DNA of 64,000 nt from JAFAXD01 sp051985675 (GCA_051985675.1 JBPYFJ010000054.1:1-64000), one strand, 5' to 3'; positions 25,742 to 35,477 are shown, counted from the stretch's first letter. The notes: generated by a model not told the origin, from the sequence alone. A program made the numbers and translations.

Positions 25742-27538
25742 ATGCCGACCTACAAGGCTCCTGTCGATGACGTGCAATTCCTGCTCTACGACGTCCTTCA
25801 TTTCGAGCGCTATGACAACCTCCCGGGGTTTGCGGACGCCTCCCCCGATGTCGTCAGCGCCATTCTGAGCGAAGCCGCGAAATTCTCCGAAGAGGTGCTG
25901 GCACCGCTCAATCGCGTCGGCGATCTGGAAGGCTGCAAGCGGCACGACGACGGGCGCGTGACCACGCCCCGGGGTTTCAAAGACGCCTACAAACAGCTCC
26001 GCGACGGAGGTTGGCTCGGTCTGTCGGCGCCAGCCGAATATGGCGGCCAGGGATTGCCCGCGACCTTGTCAGCCTGCGTCAATGAATTTGTGATCTCTGC
26101 GAACATGGCGTTCGCCATGTATTCGGGTCTGGTGCAGGGCGCCGTGGCCGCGCTGCTCACCCATGGCGACGATACCCAGAAGAAGAGGTTTGTGCCCAAG
26201 ATGGTTGCCGGTGAGTGGGCCGGCACGATGAACCTGACGGAGCCGCATTGCGGCACTGATCTCGGGTTGTTGCGCACCAAGGCCGCGCCGCAGCCCAACG
26301 GAAGCTACAAAATCACCGGCACCAAGATCTTCATCTCGGGCGGCGAGCAGGATCTCACCGACAACATCATCCATCTGGTTCTGGCGCGCATCGACGGCGC
26401 CCCGCCCGGCACCAAGGGCATCTCGCTGTTCGTGGTTCCGAAAGTGTCGATCAAGCCGGACGGCACGCTAGCCGGGCCCAACGGGGTTTCCTGCGGCTCG
26501 ATCGAGCACAAGATGGGCATCCATGGCAATTCGACCTGCGTGATGAACTACGACGGGGCCACCGGTTGGCTGGTTGGAGAGGCCAACCGGGGCCTCAACG
26601 CCATGTTCACGATGATGAACGATGCCCGTCTGGGCGTAGGGTTGCAGGGCCTGGCGCTCTCGGAGGTCGCCTACCAGAACGCCGTGACCTACGCCAAGGA
26701 TCGTCTGCAAGGCCGTGCACTAACCGGACCCAAATTCCCGGATAAGCCAGCTGATCCGATCATTGTGCACCCGGACATTCGCCGTACCCTGATGTCGATC
26801 CGCGCGTTTAACGAAGCTGCGCGGGCGCTGGTGCTGTGGATCGCACTCAATGGTGACGTGGCGCATCGATCTGGCGACGCGAAAGCCCGGCAAGCGTCTG
26901 ATGACCTGCGCGGACTGCTGACGCCCGTTATCAAGGGCGTGCTGACCGATACCGGGTTTGCCAATACGGTCGCTGCACAGCAGGTCTTCGGCGGCCACGG
27001 TTACATCGCCGAGCACGGGATGGAGCAGTTCGTGCGCGATGCGCGCATCGCCATGATCTACGAGGGCGCCAACGGGATCCAGGGCCTCGATTTGGTCGGC
27101 CGCAAGCTGGGCAAGGACGGCGGGCGTGCGGTGATGGCGTTCTTCGCCGAGGTCCAGTCCTACATCAAGGATCACGCCGCCGAGCCGGCGCTCAAACCTT
27201 ACGTCGACCAGCTCGGCAAGGCGCTCGCTCATCTGCAGCAAGCCACCATGTGGTTCATGCAGAATGCCTTGAAGGCGCCTGATAACGCCGGCGCCGGTTC
27301 GACCGATTACATGCATCTCTTCGGCTTGGTGGCGCTTGGCTACATGTGGTGCCGCATCGTAGAGGCTGCGAATGCGAAGCTGGCCAACGGGGCGGATGGC
27401 GCAGCCGATCGCATGAAGGCAAAACTCGTGACCGGCCGATTCTTCGTCGAGCGCATGCTGCCGGAAACCGCGACCCACTTGGCCCGCATCCAAGCCGGCG
27501 CGACGACCACCATGGAGCTGCCGATGGAGGCGTTCTGA
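25742..27538 (+). CDS. Acyl-CoA dehydrogenase, long form with extra C-terminal domain
   Basis: A 598-residue FAD acyl-CoA dehydrogenase, which introduces the 2,3-double bond into acyl-CoA in beta-oxidation. The N-terminal helical domain (MPTYKAPVDDVQFLLYDVL) is typical of the 600-residue class with an extra C-terminal domain. The FAD-binding middle is MNLTEPHCGTDLGLLRTKA and KIFISGGEQDL. The catalytic base is the Glu in IYEGANGIQGLDL, and AAQQVFGGHGYIAEHGMEQ is family-typical. ATG 25742 was chosen over an upstream in-frame start because it begins the conserved N-terminus and follows a purine-rich GGGAGAAAA stretch. It is the first gene of a tightly packed operon with a second dehydrogenase, a thiolase and a FadB-type protein. 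Confidence 0.93.
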   Translation: MPTYKAPVDDVQFLLYDVLHFERYDNLPGFADASPDVVSAILSEAAKFSEEVLAPLNRVGDLEGCKRHDDGRVTTPRGFKDAYKQLRDGGWLGLSAPAEYGGQGLPATLSACVNEFVISANMAFAMYSGLVQGAVAALLTHGDDTQKKRFVPKMVAGEWAGTMNLTEPHCGTDLGLLRTKAAPQPNGSYKITGTKIFISGGEQDLTDNIIHLVLARIDGAPPGTKGISLFVVPKVSIKPDGTLAGPNGVSCGSIEHKMGIHGNSTCVMNYDGATGWLVGEANRGLNAMFTMMNDARLGVGLQGLALSEVAYQNAVTYAKDRLQGRALTGPKFPDKPADPIIVHPDIRRTLMSIRAFNEAARALVLWIALNGDVAHRSGDAKARQASDDLRGLLTPVIKGVLTDTGFANTVAAQQVFGGHGYIAEHGMEQFVRDARIAMIYEGANGIQGLDLVGRKLGKDGGRAVMAFFAEVQSYIKDHAAEPALKPYVDQLGKALAHLQQATMWFMQNALKAPDNAGAGSTDYMHLFGLVALGYMWCRIVEAANAKLANGADGAADRMKAKLVTGRFFVERMLPETATHLARIQAGATTTMELPMEAF

Positions 27539-27540
27539 TC

Positions 27541-28698
27541 ATGGACGTCCTCAACGTACCTCGACCCGCTTGGATGACCGAAGATCTGGTGCTGCTGGAG
27601 GATCAGGCGCGCCGCTTTTTGGCTGCCGAATTCGCGCCCCACGTCGAACGTTGGAACGAGGACCATCTCTATCCGCGCGAGGTGTGGAGCAAAGCCGGCC
27701 AGGCGGGCCTCCTATGCGCCGGCATTCCCGAGGAGTACGGCGGCGCCGGCGGGACGTTCGCGCATGAGGCGGTGATCGACCGCGAATTCTCGCTCGCGGG
27801 TCTCGACGCTTTCGGGGCGCCGCTGCATTCCGGAATCGTGGCCCCCTACATCTTGCGCTACGGCACCGAGGAACAGAAAAAGCGCTGGCTGCCTCGGCTG
27901 GCAACCGGTGCATTGATCGGGGCGATCGCGATGTCCGAGCCGGGCATCGGATCGGATCTGCAGGCGGTGCGCACGAGCGCTGTGAAAAAGGGCAATGGCT
28001 ATCTGCTCAACGGCTCGAAAACCTTCATCACCAATGGGCAGCACGCGAACCTCGTAATCGTTGTGGCTAAGACCGATCCCAAGGAACGCGCGAAGGGCGT
28101 CTCGTTGATGGTGGTGGAGACCGACGATGCGCCCGGCTTCCGCCGCGGCCGCAGGCTCAAAAAGCTCGGGCTCGACGCTGCCGACACGTCCGAGCTGTTT
28201 TTCGAGGACGTGATGCTGCCGGCCGAAAATCTGCTCGGCACGCAAGAGGGACAGGGTTTTGCGCAACTCATGAGCGATCTGCCACAGGAACGTCTGATCG
28301 TCGCTGTCCACGCCATGGCCATGATCGAGCGGGCGCTGCGATTGACGATCGACTATGTCAAGGAGCGGCAGGCCTTCGGCAAGAAGGTGATCGAGTTTCA
28401 GAACACGCAGTTCGTGCTAGCCGAATGCAAGACCGAGGCGACGCTCGCCAAGGTCTTTCTCGACCACTGCATTGGCCGGCACATCGCGGGTGAGCTCGAC
28501 ACGGTTACGGCCTCGATGGCGAAATACTGGATCACCGACGCACAGGGAAAAATCATCGACCGCTGCCTGCAATTATTCGGGGGCTACGGCTATATGGAGG
28601 AATACCCGATCTCGCGCATGTACCGCGATGCCAGGGTGATGCGCATCTACGCCGGTACCAATGAGATTATGAAAGTGCTGATCGCGCGGACTCTCTAG
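27541..28698 (+). CDS. Acyl-CoA dehydrogenase (LCAD-like)
   Basis: A 385-residue acyl-CoA dehydrogenase starting 2 nt after the previous stop. AIAMSEPGIGSDLQAVRTSA and FITNGQHANLVIVVAKTD are FAD-contacting segments; RQAFGKKVIEFQNTQF and LQLFGGYGYMEEYPISRMY are family signatures. The usual YEGT catalytic Glu is replaced (IYAGTNEIM), but a Glu in AMAMIERALRL aligns with the catalytic Glu of long-chain acyl-CoA dehydrogenase, so the enzyme should be active on long or branched acyl-CoA. The longer frame upstream overlaps the previous gene and is not protein-like, so ATG 27541 was used. It is the second gene of the beta-oxidation operon. Confidence 0.93.
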   Translation: MDVLNVPRPAWMTEDLVLLEDQARRFLAAEFAPHVERWNEDHLYPREVWSKAGQAGLLCAGIPEEYGGAGGTFAHEAVIDREFSLAGLDAFGAPLHSGIVAPYILRYGTEEQKKRWLPRLATGALIGAIAMSEPGIGSDLQAVRTSAVKKGNGYLLNGSKTFITNGQHANLVIVVAKTDPKERAKGVSLMVVETDDAPGFRRGRRLKKLGLDAADTSELFFEDVMLPAENLLGTQEGQGFAQLMSDLPQERLIVAVHAMAMIERALRLTIDYVKERQAFGKKVIEFQNTQFVLAECKTEATLAKVFLDHCIGRHIAGELDTVTASMAKYWITDAQGKIIDRCLQLFGGYGYMEEYPISRMYRDARVMRIYAGTNEIMKVLIARTL

Positions 28699-28720
28699 CG
28701 CCCGCCACCAGGAGAACCCC

Positions 28721-29929
28721 ATGACCGACGCATTTATCTATGACCACGTCCGAACGCCGCGCGGTCGCGGCAAGCCGGACGGCGCGCTGCACGAGGTGAC
28801 CGCGCTTGATCTTGCCACCCACGCGCTGGCCGCAATCAAGGACCGCAACCGGCTCGAACCGACCTTGGTCGACGACGTGGTGATGGGCTGCGTCGATCCG
28901 ATCGGCGAGGCCGGCGGCGTCATCCCGCGCGCGGCGGCGCTCAAAGCCGGTTACGGCGACAAGGTGCCGGGCGTGCAGATCAGCCGATTCTGCGCGTCCG
29001 GGCTCGACGCGATCAATTTTGCCGCGGCCGAGGTGATGTCGGGCCAACATGACATGACGATTGGCGGTGGCGTCGAGTCCATGAGCCGCATCGGCATCGG
29101 CGCATCCGGTGGCGCGTGGCCGATGGATCCTTCAATCGCTGTCCCGACCTATTTCATGCCGCAGGGCGTGTCCGCCGATCTGATTGCCACCAAGTACGGC
29201 TTTTCGCGCGATGACGTCGACGCCTATGCGGTCGAGAGCCAGAAGCGCGCCGCGCACGCGTGGGAGAGCGGCTATTTCAAGAACTCGGTCGCGCCGGTCA
29301 AGGATGTCAACGGCATCACGTTGCTGGCAAAGGACGAGCACATGCGGCCATCCACGACCATGCAATCGCTGGCTGCGCTGAATCCGTCGTTCGTCATGGT
29401 GGGCGAGCAAGGCGGCTTCGACGCGGTCGCGACCCAGAAGCATCCCGAGATCGAGTTCGTCAATCACGTGCATCACGCCGGTAACTCGTCCGGCATCGTC
29501 GACGGTGCTGCCGCGGTTCTGATCGGCAACCAGGACGCCGGCAAGGCCGGCGGGCTGAAACCGCGCGCCAAGATCAGGGCATTCGCCAATATCGGTTCCG
29601 AGCCTGCGATCATGCTCACGGGTCCTGTTGACGTGACCAGGAAGGTGCTCAAGCGCGCCGGTATGGAGCTCAAGGATATCGATCTCTTCGAACTCAACGA
29701 AGCGTTCGCGTCGGTGGTGCTGCGCTTCATGCAGGCGTTCGACATCGACCACGCCAGGATCAACGTGAACGGGGGCGCCATCGCGATGGGGCATCCGCTC
29801 GGCGCGACCGGCGCGATGATCTGCGGTACCGTGCTTGATGAGCTCGAGCGGCGCGGACTGCAGACCGCGCTCGTGACGCTTTGCATCGGCGCCGGCATGG
29901 GCACCGCGACGATCATCGAGCGGGTATGA
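28721..29929 (+). CDS. Acetyl-CoA C-acyltransferase (thiolase)
   Basis: A 402-residue thiolase, which cleaves 3-ketoacyl-CoA with CoA in the last step of beta-oxidation. The nucleophilic Cys is in SRFCASGLDAINFAAAEV, the catalytic His in NVNGGAIAMGHPLGATG, and the second Cys near the end in LCIGAGMGTATIIERV. DAFIYDHVRTPRGRGKPDG is the usual thiolase start. An AGGAGA Shine-Dalgarno lies before ATG 28721. Placed between the acyl-CoA dehydrogenases and the FadB-type gene, it completes the pathway. It is a FadA-type enzyme by context, though thiolase subtype cannot be settled by eye. Confidence 0.95.
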   Translation: MTDAFIYDHVRTPRGRGKPDGALHEVTALDLATHALAAIKDRNRLEPTLVDDVVMGCVDPIGEAGGVIPRAAALKAGYGDKVPGVQISRFCASGLDAINFAAAEVMSGQHDMTIGGGVESMSRIGIGASGGAWPMDPSIAVPTYFMPQGVSADLIATKYGFSRDDVDAYAVESQKRAAHAWESGYFKNSVAPVKDVNGITLLAKDEHMRPSTTMQSLAALNPSFVMVGEQGGFDAVATQKHPEIEFVNHVHHAGNSSGIVDGAAAVLIGNQDAGKAGGLKPRAKIRAFANIGSEPAIMLTGPVDVTRKVLKRAGMELKDIDLFELNEAFASVVLRFMQAFDIDHARINVNGGAIAMGHPLGATGAMICGTVLDELERRGLQTALVTLCIGAGMGTATIIERV

Positions 29930-29933
29930 CCCG

Positions 29934-30398
29934 ATGCCCAAGATCGATGTCGGCAAGGTGCCTGTGCGCACCAGCACGGTTTACCCGGCAGAGTTCAAGC
30001 ACATCTGCGATGGGCGCGAGAAGGCGGCGCTCGGCAACGTCGCCGACCTCACGCAGTTCGGCGTCAACCTGACACGTCTCAAGCCTGGTGCGGCTTCGGC
30101 GCTGCGTCACTGGCACGAGAACGAGGACGAGTTCGTGTACGTGCTAGAAGGCGAGCTCGTCTTGATCGAGGACGAGGGTGAGACTCTGTTGCGGACGGGC
30201 GATGCCGCCGGCTTCAAGGCTGGCGTGCCCAATGGTCATCATCTGATCAACCGGTCGCAGCGCGACGCGGTGTACCTCGAAGTCGGCACGCGCGCTGCTA
30301 GCGAACACGCGCACTACCCGGACGTCGATCTCGATTTTGTTCGCGAAGAAAGCGGCGCACTGCGTCTTAGCCACAAATCCGGCGACCCGTATCGTTGA
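29934..30398 (+). CDS. Cupin-domain protein
   Basis: A 154-residue small beta-barrel protein. The cupin motif 1 is GAASALRHWHENEDEFVYVLEGE, carrying two His and a Glu of the metal site; motif 2 is GDAAGFKAGVPNGHHLINRS with the third His. A tail rich in acidic residues follows (HYPDVDLDFVREE). Such stand-alone cupins bind a metal and often a sugar or carboxylate, but no enzyme activity can be assigned here. It starts 4 nt after the thiolase stop and ends 12 nt before the FadB-type gene, so it is certainly in the operon. A role as an accessory or regulator of the pathway is inferred only from position. Confidence 0.85.
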   Translation: MPKIDVGKVPVRTSTVYPAEFKHICDGREKAALGNVADLTQFGVNLTRLKPGAASALRHWHENEDEFVYVLEGELVLIEDEGETLLRTGDAAGFKAGVPNGHHLINRSQRDAVYLEVGTRAASEHAHYPDVDLDFVREESGALRLSHKSGDPYR

Positions 30399-30410
30399 GG
30401 GAGTAGCGTC

Positions 30411-32618
30411 ATGACCAATTTCAAGTATGAGGTCGACCAGGACGGCATCGCCCTCATCACCTGGGATATGCCTGGCCGCTCCATGAACGTCCTCAACGCG
30501 GACGTGCTCGCAGAACTGCAGGAGTTGCTGGACAAGACCACCGCCGACGCCGGCGTCAAAGGTGTGGTTGTCACCACCGGCAAGGACACGTTCTCGGGCG
30601 GCGCCGATCTTACGGTGCTGCAGAAGCTCTTTAGCCAGTTCGAGCAGGTCCGCAAATCCCAGGGTGACGAAGCCGCCGCGTTGATGTTCTTTGAGGAGAG
30701 CCGCAAAGCATCGGTGCTCTATCGAAAGATCGAGACCTGCGGAAAACCATGGGCGTGCGCAATCAACGGGACGGCGGTCGGCGGCGGTTTCGAGCTCGCG
30801 CTGGCCTGTCACTATCGCGTGGCCAGCAACGAGGAGCGCACGCGCGTCGGTTTGCCCGAGATCAAGGTCGGCCTGTTTCCCGGTGCCGGCGGCACCACCC
30901 GCATCGCCCGCATTCTGCCGCCGGGTGATGCCTTGCAGTACCTGCTCAAGGGCGACCTGCTCCGCGCCGACCGCGCCCTGAAAATGAAGTTCATCGACGC
31001 GGTCGCGCCGGCCGCCGATCTGGTGAAAACCGCCAAAGATTGGATCAAGGCCGGCGGCAGCGCCAAGAAGCCCTGGGACATGGACGGCTTCCGGTTGCCG
31101 GGCGGCGCGGTCTACTCCAAGGCCGGCATGATGACGTTCCCGGCCGCCAACGCGATCTATCGGCGCGAGACCTACGACAACTATCCGGCCGCGCGCGCCA
31201 TCATGCAGGTCGTCTACGAGGGGCTGCTGGTGCCGTTCGATCATGCGTTGCGCATCGAGCAGCGCTGGTTCGCCAAGATCGTGCGTTCGCCGCAGGCCGC
31301 CGCGATGACACGCTCGTTGTTCGTGTCGATGCAGGAACTCAACAAAGGCGCGCGCCGTCCCGCCAATATCCCTGCTACTCGGCTTAAACGCGTCGGCATC
31401 GTCGGCGCCGGCTTCATGGGCGCGAGCATCGGTTACGTAACAGCGCAGGCGGGCATCGACGTTGTGCTGATCGATCAGGACCAGGCAAGCGCGGACCGCG
31501 GCAAAGCCGTCTCGGACAAGTTGATCAGCGAGCAGGTCAGTCGCGGGCGCGCGAGCGCTGCCGACCGCGATGCGCTGCTCGCGCGCATCACGCCGACGGG
31601 CGACTACGGTGCGCTGAAGGATTGCGACCTCGTGATCGAGGCGGTGTTCGAACGGCGTGACGTGAAGGCACAGGCCATCAAGAAGGCGCAGGATGTTATC
31701 GGCGATAAGGTGATCTTCGGCTCCAACACATCGACCTTGCCGATCACGTCGCTAGCCACCGAGTTCAAAGACCCGGCGCGCTTCATCGGCATTCATTTCT
31801 TTTCGCCGGTCGAAAAAATGATGCTGGTCGAGATTATCTCGGGCAAGTCTACCGGGGATGCAGCGCTCGCCACCGCGATGGACTATGTGCGCGCGATCAA
31901 GAAGACGCCGATCGTCGTCAACGACTCGCGCGGCTTCTACACGTCGCGGGTGGTCGGCACCTACATTCGCGAAGGTCACCTGATGCTGAGCGAAGGCGTT
32001 CCACCCGCCATGATCGAGAATGTCGCGCGCATGGCCGGCATGCCTGTCGGTCCGCTCGCCCTCAATGACGAGGTCGCGGTCGATCTCGCCTGGAAAATCC
32101 TGCAGGCAACCGAGGCCGACCTTGGCCCGCAGGCGATCGATCCGCGCCAGAAGGCCCTGCTCGAGCAGATGGTGGAAAAGAAGGAGCGCTACGGCCGCAA
32201 AAACCGCAAGGGTTTCTACGACTATCCGGACAAGGGCCCCAAGCGCCTGTGGCCGGGGCTCGCCGACCTCCAGCAGATAAAGCTTGCTCCCGACTCAATC
32301 GACATCGAGGAGCTCAAGCACAGGTTGCTCGGTATTCAAGCCCTGGAAACTGTGCGCTGCTTCGAGGACCATGTGCTCACCGATGTGCGCGAGGCCGACG
32401 TCGGTTCTATCCTTGGTTTCGGGTTCGCACCCTTTTCTGGGGGCACGCTGAGCTACATCGACATGATTGGGGTGCGGCAGTTCGTTGAGCAATGTCGCAA
32501 GCTTGAGGCCAAATACGGCGAGCGCTTCAGGCCGGCGCAGCTTCTCCTCGACATGGCCGCCAAGGGCGAGAGCTTCTACGGGCGCTTCGCGTCCGGCGGC
32601 CACGAAAAGGCGGCGTGA
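30411..32618 (+). CDS. FadB-type enoyl-CoA hydratase / 3-hydroxyacyl-CoA dehydrogenase fusion
   Basis: A 735-residue bifunctional beta-oxidation enzyme. The N-terminal crotonase domain (about 1-190) has the oxyanion and catalytic region GTAVGGGFELALACHYRVAS and LPEIKVGLFPGAGGTTRI. The 3-hydroxyacyl-CoA dehydrogenase part begins at the NAD motif RVGIVGAGFMGASIGY (about residue 325), with SNTSTLPITSLA and GIHFFSPVEKMMLVEII. The C-terminal dehydrogenase domains carry KTPIVVNDSRGFYTSRV. Together these hydrate enoyl-CoA and oxidise the hydroxyacyl-CoA. It follows the cupin by 12 nt. The order fits a FadJ/FadB-type single chain, with its thiolase encoded separately upstream. Confidence 0.95.
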   Translation: MTNFKYEVDQDGIALITWDMPGRSMNVLNADVLAELQELLDKTTADAGVKGVVVTTGKDTFSGGADLTVLQKLFSQFEQVRKSQGDEAAALMFFEESRKASVLYRKIETCGKPWACAINGTAVGGGFELALACHYRVASNEERTRVGLPEIKVGLFPGAGGTTRIARILPPGDALQYLLKGDLLRADRALKMKFIDAVAPAADLVKTAKDWIKAGGSAKKPWDMDGFRLPGGAVYSKAGMMTFPAANAIYRRETYDNYPAARAIMQVVYEGLLVPFDHALRIEQRWFAKIVRSPQAAAMTRSLFVSMQELNKGARRPANIPATRLKRVGIVGAGFMGASIGYVTAQAGIDVVLIDQDQASADRGKAVSDKLISEQVSRGRASAADRDALLARITPTGDYGALKDCDLVIEAVFERRDVKAQAIKKAQDVIGDKVIFGSNTSTLPITSLATEFKDPARFIGIHFFSPVEKMMLVEIISGKSTGDAALATAMDYVRAIKKTPIVVNDSRGFYTSRVVGTYIREGHLMLSEGVPPAMIENVARMAGMPVGPLALNDEVAVDLAWKILQATEADLGPQAIDPRQKALLEQMVEKKERYGRKNRKGFYDYPDKGPKRLWPGLADLQQIKLAPDSIDIEELKHRLLGIQALETVRCFEDHVLTDVREADVGSILGFGFAPFSGGTLSYIDMIGVRQFVEQCRKLEAKYGERFRPAQLLLDMAAKGESFYGRFASGGHEKAA

Positions 32619-33848
32619 TTGCCGCTGATCACCGGCACCAAGCGCTCCTTCCTGAGTTGGCGCGAGATCCCAGCCGGAGTATGGGCGCTCGGCTTCGTGT
32701 CGATGCTGATGGACATCTCCTCGGAGATGATCCATGCGCTGCTGCCGCTTTACTTGGTGACGGTGCTCGGTGCCTCGATGCTGACGGTCGGCACGATCGA
32801 GGGCGTTGCAGAAGCGCTCGCGATGATCACCAAGATTTTCTCGGGCGCGCTCAGCGACTATCTTGGCAAGCGCAAGCTGCTCGCAGCTTCGGGGTACGGT
32901 CTCGCGGCCTTCACCAAGCCGGTGTTCCCGCTTGCGCCGACCATCGGCTGGCTGGTCGCGGCACGTTTCATCGATCGCATCGGGAAGGGCATCCGCGGCG
33001 CACCGCGCGATGCGCTCGTCGCCGACCTCACGCCTGCTGACTTGCGCGGGGCGAGCTACGGCTTGCGGCAATCGCTCGACACCATCGGCGCGGTGCTTGG
33101 ACCGCTGGCCGCGATGGTGCTGATGTTGGTGCTGGCGGACAATTTCACCGCGGTGTTCTGGATCGCGGTGATCCCGGCGTTTGCCTCATTCGCCGTCATT
33201 GTGTTCGGGGTCAGTGATCCCGACCGCCCGGCCGCCGGAACGGCAGGGCGTTCGCCGTTGTCGCTGACTGGGCTCTCCCGTATGGGCGGCGCCTATTGGC
33301 TGGTCGTCGGCGTTGCTAGCGTGTTCACCCTGGCACGCAGCAGCGAGGCGTTCCTATTGCTGCGCGCGCAATCGGTCGGCGTCCCCCTCGCGGTCGTACC
33401 TGTCGTCTTGGTGATCATGAACGTCACTTACTCGCTCTCGGCGTGGCCCACGGGGGCACTGTCGGATCGCTTCGGCCGCTACAACCTGCTCGCAGGCGGG
33501 TTTGTCCTGCTGGTTGTCGCCGACCTCGCGCTCGCCTTTGCGAACGGCATCGCCGTGCTTGGCATCGGGATCGCACTTTGGGGCCTGCACATGGGGCTCA
33601 CGCAGGGTCTGCTGGCAAGCCTTGTCGCCGATCACGCTCCCGAGTCGCTGCGCGGCACGGCCTTCGGGATGTTCAACCTCGTCACTGGAATCGCGACGTT
33701 GCTGGCGAGCGTAATTGCCGGCGCGCTGTGGGATGCGGTAGGTCCGACCGGCACGTTTCTCGCCGGGGCGGTCTTCACCGCGCTCGCGCTCATCGGGCTT
33801 CCGGCAACAAAGAGGGGCGGCCTCGCGGCCGCCCCGTCCGCACGTTAA
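32619..33848 (+). CDS. MFS transporter
   Basis: A 409-residue major facilitator with about 12 membrane helices. The N-terminal half carries LGFVSMLMDISSEMIHALLPLYL, and the family loop between helices 2 and 3 is SGALSDYLGKRK. The repeat in the second half is GALSDRFGRYN. The ORF begins with TTG at 32619, directly abutting the FadB-type stop, and has the long N-terminal polar leader usual in this subfamily. Being at the end of the beta-oxidation operon, it may move a substrate or product of the pathway, but the cargo is not readable. Its C-terminal codons contain the leftward terminator of pckA. Confidence 0.85.
   Translation: MPLITGTKRSFLSWREIPAGVWALGFVSMLMDISSEMIHALLPLYLVTVLGASMLTVGTIEGVAEALAMITKIFSGALSDYLGKRKLLAASGYGLAAFTKPVFPLAPTIGWLVAARFIDRIGKGIRGAPRDALVADLTPADLRGASYGLRQSLDTIGAVLGPLAAMVLMLVLADNFTAVFWIAVIPAFASFAVIVFGVSDPDRPAAGTAGRSPLSLTGLSRMGGAYWLVVGVASVFTLARSSEAFLLLRAQSVGVPLAVVPVVLVIMNVTYSLSAWPTGALSDRFGRYNLLAGGFVLLVVADLALAFANGIAVLGIGIALWGLHMGLTQGLLASLVADHAPESLRGTAFGMFNLVTGIATLLASVIAGALWDAVGPTGTFLAGAVFTALALIGLPATKRGGLAAAPSAR
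33814..33835 (-). terminator. pckA terminator inside the MFS coding end
   Basis: Perfect 9-bp arms GGGGCGGCC (33814-33822) and GGCCGCCCC (33827-33835) enclose a tetraloop TCGC. Read leftward, the stem is followed by TCTTTGTTG, a T-rich tract fitting an intrinsic terminator for pckA, whose stop is about 30 nt upstream on that strand. It overlaps codons of the convergent transporter gene. Confidence 0.7.
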
Positions 33849-33863
33849 TTAAACAATAATCTG

Positions 33864-35477
33864 CTATTCCGCCGCGATGCGGACCTCGGGGGCGGCGGCG
33901 CGCACGTCGGCATCGACGTGACTTTCATACTTGGTGAAATTCTCCTGGAACATGCGGACCAGCTTGCGCGCGGTCTCGTCGAACTCGGCTTTGTTCTGCC
34001 AGGTCTTATAGGGGTAGAGCAGATGCGGCTCGACCCCCGCCAAGGCCGTCGGCACCGAGAAGCCGAAATAAGGATCGGTCCGGAACTTCGCGTTCTTGAG
34101 TGAACCGTCGAGCGCCGCAGTCAGCAGCGTGCGAGTGACTTTGATCGGCATGCGGCGACCGACACCGTAGCGGCCGCCGGTCCAGCCGGTGTTGACGAGC
34201 CAACAATCGACCCCGTGGGCGCCGATCAGTTCGCGCAGCAGATTTCCATAGACCGACGGGTGCCGGGGCAGAAACGGGGCGCCGAAGCAGGTGGAGAATT
34301 CGGGCTGGACACCGGTAAGACCTCGCTCGGTGCCCGCGACCTTTGCGGTGTAGCCCGAAAGGAAATGGTACATCGCCTGTGCCGGCGTCAGCTTCGCGAT
34401 CGGCGGCATCACGCCGTAGGCGTCGGCGGTGAGCATGACCAGATTCTTGGGCTGGCCAGCGCGGCCGGTGCGCGATGCGTTCGGAATGAACCCCAGCGGG
34501 TAAGCGGCGCGCGTATTCTCGGTTTTGGAATCGTCGTCGAAGTTGCAGATGCGCGTTTCCGGATCGAACACGACATTTTCGAGCACGGTCCCGAACCGAT
34601 GCGTCGTAGCGTAGATCTCCGGCTCCGCCTCGGCCGAGAGTTTGATGCACTTCGCGTAGCAGCCGCCCTCGAAATTGAATACGCCTTGCGGCCCCCAGCC
34701 GTGCTCGTCATCGCCGATCAAGGTGCGGTTGGGATCCGCCGACAACGTGGTCTTGCCGGTTCCTGACAGCCCAAAAAACAGCGCGACGTCGCCAGCGGGG
34801 CCGACGTTGGCCGAGCAGTGCATCGGCATCACGCTGTCGGCCGGCAGGTAATAGTTAAGCGTGGTGAACACCGACTTCTTCATCTCGCCGGCGTAGAAGC
34901 TGCCGCCGATGAGGATTATGCGCTTGCTGAAGTTGATGGCGATCACAGTTTCGCTGCGCACGCCGTGGCGCTTCGGATCGGCCGCAAACGACGGCAGGCA
35001 CAAAATCGTGAAATCCGGCACATAAGTCGAAAGCTCGGCCCGATCGGGGCGTATCAACAACGCCCTGATGAACATCGAGTGCCACGCAAGCTCGGTGTAA
35101 ACGCGCGCCTTGATCCGGTATTTCGGATCGGCGCCACCATAGAGGTCCTGGGCGAACAGTTGCATGCCGCTGGCATGCGCGAGAAAGTCGTTGTGCAGGA
35201 GGTCGAACTGGGCGGGCGTGAGCTTGCCGTTCTTTTCCCACCACACCGTCTTTTCGGTCTGCTCGTCGCACACCACGAACTTGTCCTTGGGGGAGCGGCC
35301 GGTGTGAGTACCGGTCTCGGCGCAAAACGCGCCGCCGTTCACGATGAAGCCTTCGCGATTGGCAACTGCATGTTCGTAAAGCGCGGGCTCGGTGAGATTC
35401 CAATGGACGCCGGCCAGACTTTTGAAACCAAATTTCTCGGCGCCATGGGCACCGTTCCGCAATCCTGTTTCTTGCAC
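33864..35477 (-). CDS. pckA: Phosphoenolpyruvate carboxykinase (ATP)
   Basis: A 537-residue ATP-dependent enzyme converting oxaloacetate to phosphoenolpyruvate at the entry to gluconeogenesis. The kinase P-loop is GLSGTGKTTLSADPNR (about residues 237-252), with IGDDEHGWG and FNFEGGCYAK of the metal site after it. RSPKDKFVVCDE and YRIKARVYTE are family-typical. The start is GTG 35477, with GGAGG 6 nt before it; relatives also often start there. A likely sigma70-type promoter and an inverted repeat lie 80-135 nt upstream. In many Hyphomicrobiales pckA stands directly next to and divergent from chvI; here about 7 kb separate them. PckA is expressed during growth on C4 acids and other gluconeogenic carbon. 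Confidence 0.97.
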   Translation of the reverse strand: MQETGLRNGAHGAEKFGFKSLAGVHWNLTEPALYEHAVANREGFIVNGGAFCAETGTHTGRSPKDKFVVCDEQTEKTVWWEKNGKLTPAQFDLLHNDFLAHASGMQLFAQDLYGGADPKYRIKARVYTELAWHSMFIRALLIRPDRAELSTYVPDFTILCLPSFAADPKRHGVRSETVIAINFSKRIILIGGSFYAGEMKKSVFTTLNYYLPADSVMPMHCSANVGPAGDVALFFGLSGTGKTTLSADPNRTLIGDDEHGWGPQGVFNFEGGCYAKCIKLSAEAEPEIYATTHRFGTVLENVVFDPETRICNFDDDSKTENTRAAYPLGFIPNASRTGRAGQPKNLVMLTADAYGVMPPIAKLTPAQAMYHFLSGYTAKVAGTERGLTGVQPEFSTCFGAPFLPRHPSVYGNLLRELIGAHGVDCWLVNTGWTGGRYGVGRRMPIKVTRTLLTAALDGSLKNAKFRTDPYFGFSVPTALAGVEPHLLYPYKTWQNKAEFDETARKLVRMFQENFTKYESHVDADVRAAAPEVRIAAE

